This document shows positions 11,251 through 21,450 of a stretch of 64,000 bases of DNA, one piece after another (the first letter of the stretch is position 1; each line of letters starts with the position of its first letter). This stretch comes from Gliomastix tumulicola (lineage: Eukaryota > Ascomycota > Sordariomycetes > Hypocreales > Bionectriaceae), in the NCBI GenBank assembly GCA_001599755.1, contig BCHX01000002.1, positions 2,896,330-2,960,329 of the forward strand, in the 5' to 3' direction. The notes under the pieces are model-generated. The model did no database searches, was not told the DNA's origin, and saw only the letters and a list, made by a program, of their open reading frames with translations. The position numbers and the translations under genes are program-made.

Positions 11251-11948
11251 ATGGGTTCCGCCACGTCGAAAGCGGCGCGAGACCAAGTCCGCAGATATCC
11301 GAAGACGCACAAACCCGCTGGCACACAGATTCGTCCTGAAGCCAAGCCCAGACAAGCCCGACAGGACCCCATCGAGCAAGACAGTGCGACAGGTCCCAAT
11401 CCCCCAGCGCCCCCAAAGAGCATTGACACTGACACCGGCTTCCAGCTCTCTCCTCTCTAGGGAAGCCTTCAGGGCGGCCGGCAGATGCCGACAACCACTC
11501 GGACAGCTTCTCCCAGCGCCTCCAGCAGATGGGCGTAGTCCAGCCGAACCCGACATTCTCCCCCTCCTCGATCGCCTCCCGCGAGCTGCCCCCTGACGGA
11601 CCGTTCAATGCAACCAAGCCCCTGTCGCCCCCGAAGTCTGCGTTCGCAAGCAGCTCGATACTCTCTACATTCGAGGCGCGAGGCCGACTACAGCGGCAAG
11701 CCGAGGCGGAGATCAATGACCTGGGATCCGCCGAAGCTCGAGGGCGGCGTTTCGTCGACATGCGCCGTCTCCTAGATGCGCTTCGAATGCGGGAGAACGG
11801 TGCCTCGACAGCGGATATCGAAAGACGATTCGGGCTGGGAGCAGGGCTTCTGGACAAGCTTGGGAAGCCCGGCGTCGTCTCGCACATCGCAAGTCAGCCG
11901 GGAACTCTAGAGAGCCAAGCAGCTACACAACCACGCAGCAGCTCATGA
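11251..11948 (+). CDS. fungal helix-turn-helix-like protein with N-myristoylation-type start
   Basis: Predicted 209-aa protein from exons 11251-11392 and 11461-11948. The start MGSATSKAAR fits an N-myristoylation signal (Gly2, Ser6, basic residues next). A Pro/Gln-rich linker follows, then a conserved-looking segment SQRLQQMGVVQPNPTFSPS. The C-terminal helical unit (GRRFVDMRRLLDALRMRENG through RRFGLGAGLLDKLGKPGVV) resembles a small helix-turn-helix repeat that I recall from fungal uncharacterised proteins; I cannot name the family with certainty. The donor GTCCCA is poor, but the join is in frame, is preceded by a CACTGAC branch and removes the stop at 11458. Function unknown; membrane tethering is an inference from the N-terminus. 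Confidence 0.6.
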
Positions 11949-12751
11949 AAACAAGCGCTGGAAGAACCACTATGAAGCTCCGTCAGCTTCTGTACTGCCT
12001 CACATCCCACGACGGCTTGCTGGGCTGTCAAGAACCCAGCTTCAAGGTGGGCAAGCACGAGTCGAAGTCGTCCCTGGGGCTCATTTTGCTTGCCCGAAGC
12101 TGGTCAGCCGCATTGACGTGCTGGCTGTGTGGAATATTATTATCGACGACCGAACTCTCCCTCTCTCGTCGACTGTACAAAATATCCTACAATGTAATAC
12201 TCCTCGCTCTAGAATGACGTCTCTACTTTTCCAGTCAGCAGTTACGAGGGACCTCGCTGGCTAGCTTTATCAATTCCGTCAACTTAACGACGGATCAATA
12301 CCTGGCGGTGATCCTCATAAGCCACTTACCGCTGGCCGAGGGCGATTGAGTGGTATCCCGGGCTTAATGAAGGTGGTCACTTCAGTCACAAACAGGGCGC
12401 ACGAAGGCACCATATGACATGCAGTTTACGATATAACAATGAGGCAGTACCTCGCCCCCTCGCTCAAGTCCGCTTTCATTACAACCCCTTGGTGTAAATA
12501 ACAGTACCTAACGCCGCCGTTGGACGGCTTACTGCCCTAAATGTTCTTGAGCTGTGCCATTCGATCATCCCGTAGCCTGCGCGAGCTATGACACCCTCCC
12601 CTGCGACGCGCTGCCGGCCCGTCGCCACACAGAACCTACTGCAGAGTCCTTAGACCTTTTATGACCAAGCAAGGCGATTTCCGAGTGCTGTCGTGTCTGA
12701 GCAGCATCAGCGTGGATATGCAGATCGTCCGTCTGCCGCCCAGGAGTTGTC
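11949..12751. other. convergent 3' intergenic region
   Basis: About 800 bp between two converging genes. It holds their 3' UTRs and otherwise only short, unsupported frames on both strands. Nothing further recognised. Confidence 0.5.
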
Positions 12752-14662
12752 CTAGTCCTGAGTCCACTGCAATATCGCCATGATGGTAGTATACACCATA
12801 GCAACGAGCCCAACGACCATGAGAGTTAGATCGACGCCCTTTGCCCACCTCGTCTCGGCTACTCCCTTGTAGTGCAGAAACGCCGGGTAGATGTAAACAA
12901 GAGGCACGCAAGCAAAACTTCCGATCAAGGAGACAAACTTATCCAAATCTGTCGCCCCCACTATGCTGATGCCTACACAGACCACCAAAGCCATGATCCT
13001 GACGCCGTTCTTCTGCCACTTCACGGCGGCGCTCTTAGCTCCGGACGCGCGATCGCCGAAGAGGGATGTCTCGAGGATACGGACGGCTGGGAAGAGCTGC
13101 ACCGGCTCTCCAGCCAGGACAGCCAGTGAGTATAGGAACTGGACGGCGTTGACCAGAGGCGAGTCCTGGGGGAAATTGGAAATGACCTGGATCTTGGTGT
13201 GCTCTCCAAAGGTGGCGTAACAGAGCGCTCCGACCGACGTGAAGATGATGGTGATGAGGAGCATGACGAAGTAGAGCAGAGGGGCGAAATCCTGGGGCTT
13301 CTTCATGCTGGACTGGATCGGCAGGATAAGACCAATCCCTTCGAAGGTGAAGATGGCGCTGCCAATAGTGAGTGTCCACGATGAGGAGTTGAACAGCTTC
13401 ACGGATGGCTCAAGTCCAACCTGGATCAGGCTGGCAATGTCGTAGTACCAGATATAGACCAGGCCAATCAGAATAAACACGTCGGCAATGAGAGCGACAG
13501 GGCCTAGCTTAGAGATGTGGCGGATGAGGGCCAGAGGGATCAGTGGCACGAGCTGAACCGCGATCAGGGTAGGGACGCCATAACCAGGGCCGTGCTCATG
13601 GCTCCTGCTAACGGCCCTGAAGAACGCCCACATGTTCTCGGCCGTGAAGATGAGGCCGGCACAGACGAAGCCCAGCTGCGACAGGGCAATGGATGCGAGA
13701 ATCAGGTTCCGGAAACGGGGGCCGGAGATCGTAGCACCGAGCTCACCGTAACCTCCCCCGAACTTTTCTCTGCAGTCCAGCAGCAAGCGGAAGCACAAGC
13801 AGTTAACCAGAGACACGCCGACGAGCGTCATGGAGGAGAAAAGGATACCTCCGTTGCGGAATGCTTTGGGCAGGAACATGATGCCCGTCCCAATGAATGC
13901 CTTGATCAGGGTGAAGAAGGTTTTGACCGTACTCGCGTCGCCGATTCGTGCAGCATGGCGCGAGCTCCTGCGACGGCCAGCCAGACGAGGCCTCGAAAGC
14001 AGCGGCTGGTTCTCATCGGCCACTTCGCTGTCGCTCAGCGCAGACTCGTCCTCCGAGTCAATGTCCTGCAGGTCCTCTCCGGCAAAGCTTCCGTAAAGGT
14101 CGAGAAACTCGACAAACGTATTGGTCACCACATGAGCACCGTTGGCTCTACGCTCACGGGCAATCTTGTGGAGGTAGTGACGTCTGAAGCCGCCCGGCTC
14201 CCGCTGTTCGGGATATGTCAAGTCGTCCTCGGGCTGCAGACGCGGCGACGGCTGGTGCGAGAAGGTGTTGGCTCGGCGGAGGGAATTGGCTCGGGCCTTG
14301 ATGCGGTACATGTCTCGGTGTATGTCGCCGCCCTGGAGCTCGAGCGATGACTTCACCTGGTCGGCAGCCACGGCGGACGGAGTCAAGCTGCGAGGGCCAT
14401 CCGGGGTGGCAGTCTGGGGTCCAGGAGTCGAATTCGCTTGAGCTCTGCTCGCGTCGGCGGCCCCGTCCTGCCCAGAGGCCTCAGCAGCCGTCTCATTGTT
14501 CTCGGAGGGCTGCTCCAGCTCAGCCGTCGGCTGGAGCGTCGGATCGGGAAGTGCGAGACTGGCTTCGGGGTCGGCAGAGTAGCCCTCTGGCAGGAAGCGG
14601 TCGAGGACGGCGGCCTGTCGCTTGTGGCTGTCGTCGCCGGACGGGCTCGGGGAGTGATCCAT
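12752..14662 (-). CDS. AVT3: vacuolar amino acid transporter, Avt3/Avt4 type (AAAP family)
   Basis: Intronless 636-aa protein of the amino acid/auxin permease family. Residues 1 to ~245 form a hydrophilic cytosolic N-terminus rich in Ser, Ala and acids. The transporter core starts at VKTFFTLIKAFIGTGIMFLP, the classic first helix of fungal Avt3/Avt4 exporters, and continues through about 10-11 hydrophobic segments, including VFILIGLVYIWYYDIASLI and FTFEGIGLILPIQSSMKKP. Yeast Avt3 and Avt4 export neutral and basic amino acids from the vacuole to the cytosol; the same role is inferred here. The start ATG at 14662 follows a stop-containing leader. The large open frame on the opposite strand (13517-14350) is a GC-rich shadow. 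Confidence 0.88.
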   Translation of the reverse strand: MDHSPSPSGDDSHKRQAAVLDRFLPEGYSADPEASLALPDPTLQPTAELEQPSENNETAAEASGQDGAADASRAQANSTPGPQTATPDGPRSLTPSAVAADQVKSSLELQGGDIHRDMYRIKARANSLRRANTFSHQPSPRLQPEDDLTYPEQREPGGFRRHYLHKIARERRANGAHVVTNTFVEFLDLYGSFAGEDLQDIDSEDESALSDSEVADENQPLLSRPRLAGRRRSSRHAARIGDASTVKTFFTLIKAFIGTGIMFLPKAFRNGGILFSSMTLVGVSLVNCLCFRLLLDCREKFGGGYGELGATISGPRFRNLILASIALSQLGFVCAGLIFTAENMWAFFRAVSRSHEHGPGYGVPTLIAVQLVPLIPLALIRHISKLGPVALIADVFILIGLVYIWYYDIASLIQVGLEPSVKLFNSSSWTLTIGSAIFTFEGIGLILPIQSSMKKPQDFAPLLYFVMLLITIIFTSVGALCYATFGEHTKIQVISNFPQDSPLVNAVQFLYSLAVLAGEPVQLFPAVRILETSLFGDRASGAKSAAVKWQKNGVRIMALVVCVGISIVGATDLDKFVSLIGSFACVPLVYIYPAFLHYKGVAETRWAKGVDLTLMVVGLVAMVYTTIMAILQWTQD

Positions 14663-15328
14663 GTCAACGAGATGGGCTGTTGCCTGAGCAGATCATCAGT
14701 ACAGAGGCATCGAGTACTACTAGTAATAGTGCACGGGTCGTGGTTGGGCAAGATGGACCACGAACCGCAGCACTAACAGGTGGGATACAAGATTTATTTG
14801 GTGCCGTCCCCAGGCATGATTCAGGGTCTAGCAGAGTGGCTGCCCCACCAGGCACGCTGTACCTCTAGGTCCCTCTCTCCAGACAGTGCAGAAGACGGGA
14901 CCGGAAACCAAGTACCGGTACCTGCAATGCGGTACCGCATGACTAACACGAGACGGAGACGTGATGCATGATACATGATACATGATACATCCCACAGTCG
15001 CTTTCGGAGTGACGTCGCCAATTGCCTTACTCGGGGTGGCCTGGATGGGACATGTTATGTGCTCTCCCGTTTTGATCCCGTCCTTTGCTAGACTCGCATT
15101 GCCTTACTCGTGTGTTGGTCCTACTTAGTAGTGTAGGTAGGAGCTTGTGAATAGACTTTTCCTCTCTCTCGTCCTCTCTCTTTCTTTCTCGTGTATACCT
15201 AGTACTGCCGGTCCTCTTTCTTCTCCTGCATATCACACAGCCTGCTTTGTCTGTATTCCGGCCTCATCATCACCCTGATCGCGAGACCCCCGACTGCACA
15301 ACCTGCCCGTACAGTGCCGAGCTTTCAG
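14663..15328. promoter_or_regulatory. divergent promoter with palindromes and short repeats
   Basis: A 666-bp region between the Avt3-type gene (-) and the ceramidase (+). It contains the 13-mer AGTACTACTAGTA (14713-14725), the 10-bp palindrome GTACCGGTAC (14912-14921), the perfect 14-bp palindrome ATGCGGTACCGCAT (14927-14940) and three tandem CATGATA units (14967-14987). A CT-rich tract (15160-15235) precedes the ceramidase leader. Confidence 0.55.
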
Positions 15329-16586
15329 ATGGCTTCGCTTGGCTTTCTCGGGAGCCTCCGGCTTCCGTATCCGGACCACGAGCATGGCTTCTGGGGCCAG
15401 CAGACATCGACTTTGAACTTTTGCGAGGAGGTGAGGCATTGCGACATCCTTCCGGGACCGGTCCATTTGACTAACACAATACAGGACTACGCCTTGTCCT
15501 ACTACTGCGCCGAGGTCTGCAACGTGAGTTGATCCGTGGTCATCTTCCCGGCTCGAACTACCCTAAAGCTCCATCTCGCAGACGGCCACGAACGCCCTCT
15601 TTCTATGGTTGGGGATCAAGGGCATCATCAACTGCATCCGCCAGACTCATGACCGCATCTTCATCCTGGCCTACATAGGCTATATCGTCGTTGGCCTGGG
15701 CTCTATTGCCTTCCATGCGACTCTTAAGTGTACGTCCTCGTCCCCGCTCCCCTCTCCGGCAGTCTCTTGAGTACCCTGGACCAGCTCATGAAATCTCATG
15801 TGAAAGACTGCGAAAACTAACAAAGGAGTAGACCCTAACCAGATGATGGACGAGCTCGGTATGATCTACACGACATGCCTGATGATGCACGCGAGCTTCG
15901 CCTTCTCGCGGTCGCACCTCTTCTCGACCATCCTCGGCATTTTCTTGCTGAGCCTGGCAGCATTCATCACAGTGAGACCCCTCCTCGGCACTGACATAGA
16001 CCCCGAGACCAGCAGCACTACTGACAGCGATAGTTGTACTACCAAATCACAAACGACCCCGTATTCCACCAGGTAGCGTACGGAGTCCTGACCGCGACGC
16101 TGGTCTTCCGCAGTATCTGGGTCATGGAATGCCAGTTGCGCCCCGCGGTCGAGGCCCGTAACGGACCCGAGTCGCACAAGCTACTGAGGACCATGTGGAT
16201 CATGGTCGGCGTCGGGCTGGCGACCTTCCTGGGTGGTTTCTTCATCTGGAACCTCGACAATGTGTTCTGCTCGGAGATCATATACGTGAGGCGCACGATT
16301 GGTCTTCCCTGGGCCGTGCTCCTCGAGGGCCACGCCTGGTGGCACCTGATGACTGGCATCGGTAAGCAGCCCCCTCCACCATGGACGGGTGCATATGAAG
16401 CTGACAGTGGCAACAGGCGCCTACTACTGCATCGTGTGGTGCATCTGGCTCAGGCACTGCCTGTCCGGGCGGGAGAATGAGTACATCTTGCACTGGCCGC
16501 ACATACTCACTTCGATGCCGGAGGTCAGGCGCATAAATGTCGCCTGCGTAGACCCGGGCAAGACACTGCCTGCCAAGTCGGAGTGA
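15329..16586 (+). CDS. alkaline ceramidase (Ypc1/Ydc1 family)
   Basis: Six exons (15329-15430, 15485-15523, 15582-15729, 15832-15971, 16034-16361, 16417-16586) give a 308-aa membrane protein. It matches alkaline ceramidases of the CREST superfamily, which hydrolyse ceramide to sphingoid base and fatty acid in the ER/Golgi. Family features: the FWGQQTSTLNFCEEDYALSY opening, the segment around CNTATNALFLWLGI, the histidine-containing GLGSIAFHATLKYPNQMMDE motif, and the C-terminal LEGHAWWHLMTGIGAYY motif whose histidines help bind zinc. About seven hydrophobic segments are visible. All splice joins keep frame and restore these motifs; exon 2 is only 39 nt. Divergent from the Avt3-type gene. Whether it prefers phytoceramide or dihydroceramide cannot be told. 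Confidence 0.92.
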
Positions 16587-17088
16587 GGATGAAAGAAATC
16601 TGTGGGCGGCAAGACGGCCGCGTGCAGGATACGACGAGTGTTGTTGCGCGGTGACTCGCTGCTGTTGCACCGTGGAAGGCAAAGGGATGGATACCTACTA
16701 CTAAGTACTTAGAGAGAGGGGATAGACCAACGGGACAAGGGATATTAGACGTGCGTTGGATACCCGGAGTTAGACAATGAATACGTTGCTGCAACTGGTT
16801 CGCGCTCAATTGTTTCAGCGTCTGCGTGTTGGTTGTGCTACAGGGAGCTGTAGCGTTATTCCTGAGCGCTGGTTGGAAGTCTCACGCCGCCTCCTCCACC
16901 ACCAACCCACCTGATGCCTTTTAGCACAGGCACCACCACCACTGGGCATAATTTCGCCGGGTGCATCCATTGACTGATTCCATCCCCTCTACACCGCAGC
17001 AGGCAGGCCGGATTCCTCACCCAGCACACCATTTCCGGGACACGCCTAGATCCTCATCTGAGACACGTGCTCACCATAAGCCGCAAAC
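16587..17088. other. intergenic region, ceramidase to prefoldin
   Basis: About 500 bp with the ceramidase 3' UTR and the prefoldin promoter. A TACTACTAAGTACTTAG word (16694-16710) resembles the AGTACT/ACTAGT motifs elsewhere in the window. No gene seen. Confidence 0.5.
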
Positions 17089-17745
17089 ATGTCCATCCCG
17101 AACGAGGCCCTGCAAAAGGTACGGCACGCCTTCACCACCACACCAGGATTGCTTGCGCGCGCGGCGCGCGCGGGGTGGCAGCATCAACTAACGGGGCCAA
17201 TAGCTCATCCACGAGATAGAGAGCCAGGCCGTAGCCGCCCAGCAGCAGATTGGCCTTACGAGGAGCCAGATGACAGCGAAGCAGCGGGACCAGCGGCTAA
17301 CGAATCTCACGCTGAGCGAAATCGCCGACCTGAAGGATGACGCCGTAATCTACGAGGGTGTTGGCAAGATGTATGTTGGCTGCACATGCGCACACTATTA
17401 CTGAGAAAAAAAACCCCCCATCCATCCATCCATATCCTGCCGATTACCCACCACACATTACCACACCACCCCAATCACCCAATCACCCAACCTCCTCATC
17501 CCAACCAGCCCGGCCCATGGCTAGCCGGCCTCGCGCCAGTCTATACCTCGTGGGAAGCGCTAATTAATGACGGCTTGACCGATAGGTTTGCGGCGCTTCC
17601 TGTAACCAACCTGCGCCAGAACCTCCAGACGCAGGCCTCCGATCTGGAGGGCGAGGTTGAGAAGCTGGGCAAGCGGCTGCTGTACCTCGAGACGACCCAC
17701 AAGAACAGCAAAGTGCACATCGAGCAGATGCTTCGATCCCGCTGA
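17089..17745 (+). CDS. PFD1: prefoldin subunit 1
   Basis: Three exons (17089-17118, 17204-17370, 17586-17745) encode 118 aa, the usual size for a beta-type prefoldin subunit. Prefoldin is a cytosolic hexamer that passes actin and tubulin to the CCT chaperonin. The two coiled-coil helices (LIHEIESQAVAAQQQIGLTR and, at the end, LEGEVEKLGKRLLYLETTHK) flank the short hairpin region DDAVIYEGVGKMFAALPVT, which is diagnostic of subunit 1. Intron 1 contains a long alternating CG run and intron 2 (215 nt) is C/A-rich with CCAT repeats; both are skipped cleanly in frame. Confidence 0.92.
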
Positions 17746-17796
17746 CCGCCTGTTGGCCTGTGGTGAAGACGGACACCTATCAGTAGAGGCGGGCGG

Positions 17797-17805
<9 letters not shown>

Positions 17806-17835
<30 letters not shown>
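17806..17835. repeat. (CAG)10 microsatellite
   Basis: Ten uninterrupted CAG trinucleotides, 60 bp after the prefoldin stop codon, preceded by three ATC units and followed by AGACAGCAGCTG. It lies in presumed 3' UTR rather than coding sequence. Confidence 0.95.
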
Positions 17836-17836
<1 letters not shown>

Positions 17837-18192
17837 GACAGCAGCTGAAGCGACTGGGAGGACGCAGCTGCGTCCTATCATTATTAATGTGACGCACCGT
17901 CAGCATCCGACTTGCGTCATGGGGTGAGATCCTGGCTCTCTCCTCGCGAAGCTGAGCCCGAGGACCACTCACTGCCAGAGAGAGCCGGCAAGCATGGGAT
18001 TGACTCAGAGTATCCCCCCCCTTTCCGAGGATAAGCATAATATTAGAAAAGGACACTCTTGTGCTTTCGCCACAAGATGCAAGGCAACCAAATCCCACCA
18101 TACATAATTATATCACCCGTCCCGTCTCTCCAGCTGAGTCCTAATCGCCGCACACACACACACACGCACTTGGTCGAAATCCTCGGACCCTG

Positions 18193-18248
18193 CTATATAT
18201 AGATGGGGCATGGGCTCCATAATGCAGGTGCATAACCTGCCTATATAA
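18193..18248 (+). promoter_or_regulatory. TATA-like boxes upstream of the coiled-coil gene
   Basis: CTATATATAG (18193-18202) and TATATAA (18242-18248) lie 250 and 204 bp before the next start codon, followed by a pyrimidine-rich leader with CCCAT repeats. Position and sequence fit a core promoter; use is not shown. Confidence 0.4.
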
Positions 18249-18451
18249 GCAGCCTGTTAGCCCTACCAATTCCCCTCTTGTTCCCCTCCTTCTGGCCCTC
18301 TTCCATGATTGCAATCCCACGACGATTGGAAAACCCACTTCACTGCAACGCGCGTCTGCTCAATACCGAGTGATTCACTGAATCTCCCATCCCATCCCAT
18401 CCCATCCCATCCACCGTCTCTGCGTGAGCAACTCCCTGAAACAAAGACGAG

Positions 18452-19790
18452 ATGCCTTACTACGGCGACGAGGACGACATCAACATCCAGGTCCGCCATC
18501 GGGACCCCTCCCCTCGGAACGTGCGCTACGTTCAGAGCCCGCCCCGTCCCCGTTACTACCCAGCCAACCCGGGCCCCAGCTACCTCGTCCCCGAGCATCA
18601 GACGACGGTCGTGGCGCGATCCCGATCCAGGTCTCGAACCAGGCAGCATGACCATCATGAAGCGCCCGCGCAGCCTCCCGCCCCTCCTCCGCAGGCCCAG
18701 CCCATCATAATCCACAACAGCCTCTACAATGAGCGCTCGTCGGACGACGACTCTGAGTCCGAGTATGAATCGAGGCGCCGCAAGGGCAAGGGCAAGGCCA
18801 CCCGCGGACGCCGCCGATCGTCGTCCTCGTGGTCGTCGTCGTCCTCTCGCTCCAGGTCCCGCAACCGCATGACGCGCAAAGACTGGGAGGCCGAGCAGAC
18901 CCGGCAGGAGCTCGAGCAGCTGCGCATCGCCCAGATCCGGGACGAGGACCAGCGTCGCCTCGCCCAGAAATACCGCGACCAGGGCGACCTGGAGAAGGCC
19001 AAGAAGGAGCTCGACGAGATCAAGGCGAGGGAGGCCAAGGCCAAGGAGCAGGAGCGCATCAAGAGGCAGATCGAGCTCGAGCGCCTGAAGGAGGAAGAAG
19101 AGGCCGCGGAGCAGAAGAAGCGGCGCGACAAGGAAGCCGCCGAGGCCGTTGAGCGCTACAAGCAGAAGGAAGCTGAGCGCCTTGCCAAGGAGGCCAAGGA
19201 GAGGGAACAGATCGAGAAGGAGTACAAGCGCCGTATGCAGGAAGACCTGATCAACTCTGGTCTCGACGAGAAGGCCATTGCCGCTATTATGAAGAAGGAG
19301 AAGATTCCCGAGCCCCCGAAGCCCTTGCCTGCGCCCATGCCTCTACCGCAACAGCATCAGCATCAGCATCAACATCAACACCCTGAGCAGCAAGTTGCGC
19401 GGGCGACGTACACGCGCATGGCTCGGCGTCATCTGTCGATAGAGACGCTGAGGACACACCACATCGAGTGGGACTACGACGTGGTAAGTCGTACACCGCC
19501 TCTGACCCCCTGATGTCTCACCTGATCGTCCATTGCCCTTACTAACTGCCGACTAGGACCCTGAGTACGTCCTCATCAAGCGCTGGGTCCCCGAGTGGGA
19601 GCAGGACCAGCTGTGGAAGCACACCAGGACTCTGCGCAGCAAGCGCGGCAAGGCCCTCATGATCGAGGAGAAGAAGCAGTACCTGGAGGACCCCAACTTC
19701 GAGTGGGTGAGGAAGAAGAGCAGCTCCCGGAAGCGCAGCAAGTCTCCATCTCTCCTGATGTACCTTGCTGGCGCTCACACCCGCTCGTAA
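18452..19790 (+). CDS. Arg-rich coiled-coil protein with fungal C-terminal domain of unknown function
   Basis: Exons 18452-19483 and 19557-19790 encode 421 aa. The N-terminal part is Pro/Arg-rich and disordered, with an SRSRSRTR run and a second Ser/Arg cluster. Residues ~140-275 form a highly charged coiled coil (Glu/Lys/Arg/Ala), followed by a segment GLDEKAIAAIMKKEKIP. The C-terminal part (SIETLRTHHIEWDYDVDPEY, then a WVPEWEQDQLWKHTR block) is a domain I recall from many uncharacterised Pezizomycotina proteins, probably DUF8035; that label is from memory. The intron at 19484-19556 splits this domain and the join is in frame. The protein ends in a short hydrophobic tail. RNA or chromatin links suggested by the RS-like runs are speculation. 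Confidence 0.75.
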
Positions 19791-20105
19791 CGCATACTTC
19801 AAGCCGATCGCCCGGGAATCAAACCAGCCTGCCAGGTTTCGCGAGGGACAGCGGTTCCCAGCGCAAACCTGAGCACCAAAATCCGCGATGTGGCCCTGTT
19901 CCCCGAGAGAAGTATACACGTTGGGCGCGGACCTCAGCGCAGTGATTTTGTTCGTATGTTCTAAATGCCGCTCATACCCTGACGATTTTCCTTGTTTCTC
20001 TGTTCTGTTTGCCTCTAGGGAAGAAAAATAAAATTATGATATAAGCTCTCCTGTTCATTAAGTGTTGAGTTGTGATTTGTCTTCCTCTCTCGTGTCGAGT
20101 GTCAG
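19791..20105. other. convergent 3' intergenic region
   Basis: About 315 bp between converging genes. An A-rich AATAAAATTATGATATAA segment near 20027-20044 could act as a 3'-end signal for the + strand gene. No other feature. Confidence 0.5.
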
Positions 20106-21121
20106 TCACCGTGACTCCGATCTTCGTATCAGCTCCTCGTACAACGTCCACGCCAGAGCCGAGCTCAGCACCTTGCGCGTCATCCTCAAGCCCAGGCCGT
20201 TCCAGAACGACCGCAGGCCGTCCTCCCTAACCATCTTCATGGCGGCCTGGCCCATGTTCTTGTACGACTTCGGCTGGAGCTGGATCCTCGTCTTGACGGC
20301 GTCGAACGGGTTGGATATCGCCGAGCACACGGTGGCCGCGACGGCTGCGGATGTGAAGTTGATGGAGCTCGCCAGCGCGCTCTGCATCCTCGTGTGTCCG
20401 GCGTGCGTACGCTCATCCGAGGCTAGCCGGCCGAGGTGCGTCTTGAAGATCTCGTAGAAGAGGACGTACATGCCGGCATAGGGCGCATCCCTCATGGCGG
20501 TGGCCCCGAAGCCCGCGAAGAAGCCGCTCAGGCCGTCGCCCCGGTATATGTTGTATGTCGCTGCCCGGAGCGACGGGTACGCGTATATGTTGGACTCGAA
20601 GCGCACCTTGATGACCGTGAGCGGCATCAGGATGAAGCCGCACAAAGTCCGGGCCAGCGCGCCGGACGCCAGATTCCCGGCATTGGTCAGAGGCGGCAAG
20701 GTCGACGACCCGGTCCGCTTGGAAGCAATCTGCCCCGATAGGGGGTGCTTGCTCAGCTCGTGCCGGATCCAGTTGAGCGACGTGAAGTAGAGCGCGGACC
20801 CGGCGCCCGTTCTCAGGACCGACGGCAGCGTGCCTCTCCAGAGCTGCGACACAAACCCGGGCTCCTGCCTCATCTGCCTCAGAACGAGACGGAGGGATTT
20901 CGGATGCGCCTGCTGCTGCACGCGCGTCTTGAGGAGGTCGAGCGGCTGGAGGATCACAGCCGAGGCGACACCAGAGCCGAGTCCGGAGACAAAGTGGCGC
21001 CCTTTGCGAGAGTCAACAGTCAGAGACTCGTTGAGTTTTTTTTTCTGGCCTGTGTCTGTGGCGCGTGGGAATGGGGGCACTCACCTGGCTGTGATGGCCT
21101 TGATGGCCCTTTCCCATCCAT
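20106..21121 (-). CDS. HEM25: mitochondrial glycine carrier Hem25 (SLC25A38)
   Basis: Two exons, 21085-21121 and 20106-21001, give a 310-aa SLC25 carrier. Three repeats carry the carrier signature: QPLDLLKTR, MPLTVIKVR (Asp replaced by Thr) and NPFDAVKTR. The segment GRHFVSGLGSGVASAVILQP and FVSQLWRGTLPSVLRTGAGS match Hem25/SLC25A38, which imports glycine into mitochondria for the first step of haem synthesis. The 83-nt intron uses an AAAG acceptor; the join (QP-GRHF) is in frame, whereas reading through the intron yields an unrelated Lys-rich start. Next to COG8 in tandem on the same strand. Confidence 0.9.
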
Positions 21122-21450
21122 TTCTAGCTAAAGTCGCGGTCGCATTTCATGTCAAGAGACTTTGATGATGTCGCGTTGGTGCTGAATAATAAAATTTAGG
21201 TCTGGAGCTTCGAGGTGAGATTGAGATTAGACTAAAAATAGGCTTCAACGTTCCAACGTCCTCTTATATCCATGGCATCAACTTATGGAATAAATCCTGA
21301 TTTAATGATTTAAGGGGAAGTGCGAATTATTCCCTTTACGTTCGTATATCCCTTTGCTTGGGAAGTGAGTTGCGACATGGGTTGGCAGTCAAATTCACAG
21401 GTGGAGCGACACATTGGGGAAAGGCCATGGGATATTTATTCATTATATGC
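21122..21450. other. intergenic region COG8 to HEM25
   Basis: About 330 bp between two minus-strand genes, holding the COG8 3' UTR and the HEM25 promoter. Moderately A/T-rich around 21190-21350. No feature recognised. Confidence 0.5.

Larger units (their letters stand above)
17746..18451. other. intergenic region with (CAG)10 and promoter elements
   Basis: About 700 bp. Ten CAG units lie at 17806-17835 in the prefoldin 3' region. Downstream are a CA run (18151-18168), two TATA-like words (18193-18202 and 18242-18248) and four to five CCCAT units (~18387-18411) in the leader of the next gene. Confidence 0.55.

Noticed and set aside
13517..14350. 277-aa open frame antisense to the Avt3-type transporter
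   Set aside because: Opposite a clear AAAP-family coding region; composition is Arg/Glu/Gly-rich with no family features.
17806..17835. CAG run as a CRISPR-like or coding polyQ array
   Set aside because: It is a simple trinucleotide microsatellite in a 3' UTR with no spacers and no supported reading frame.
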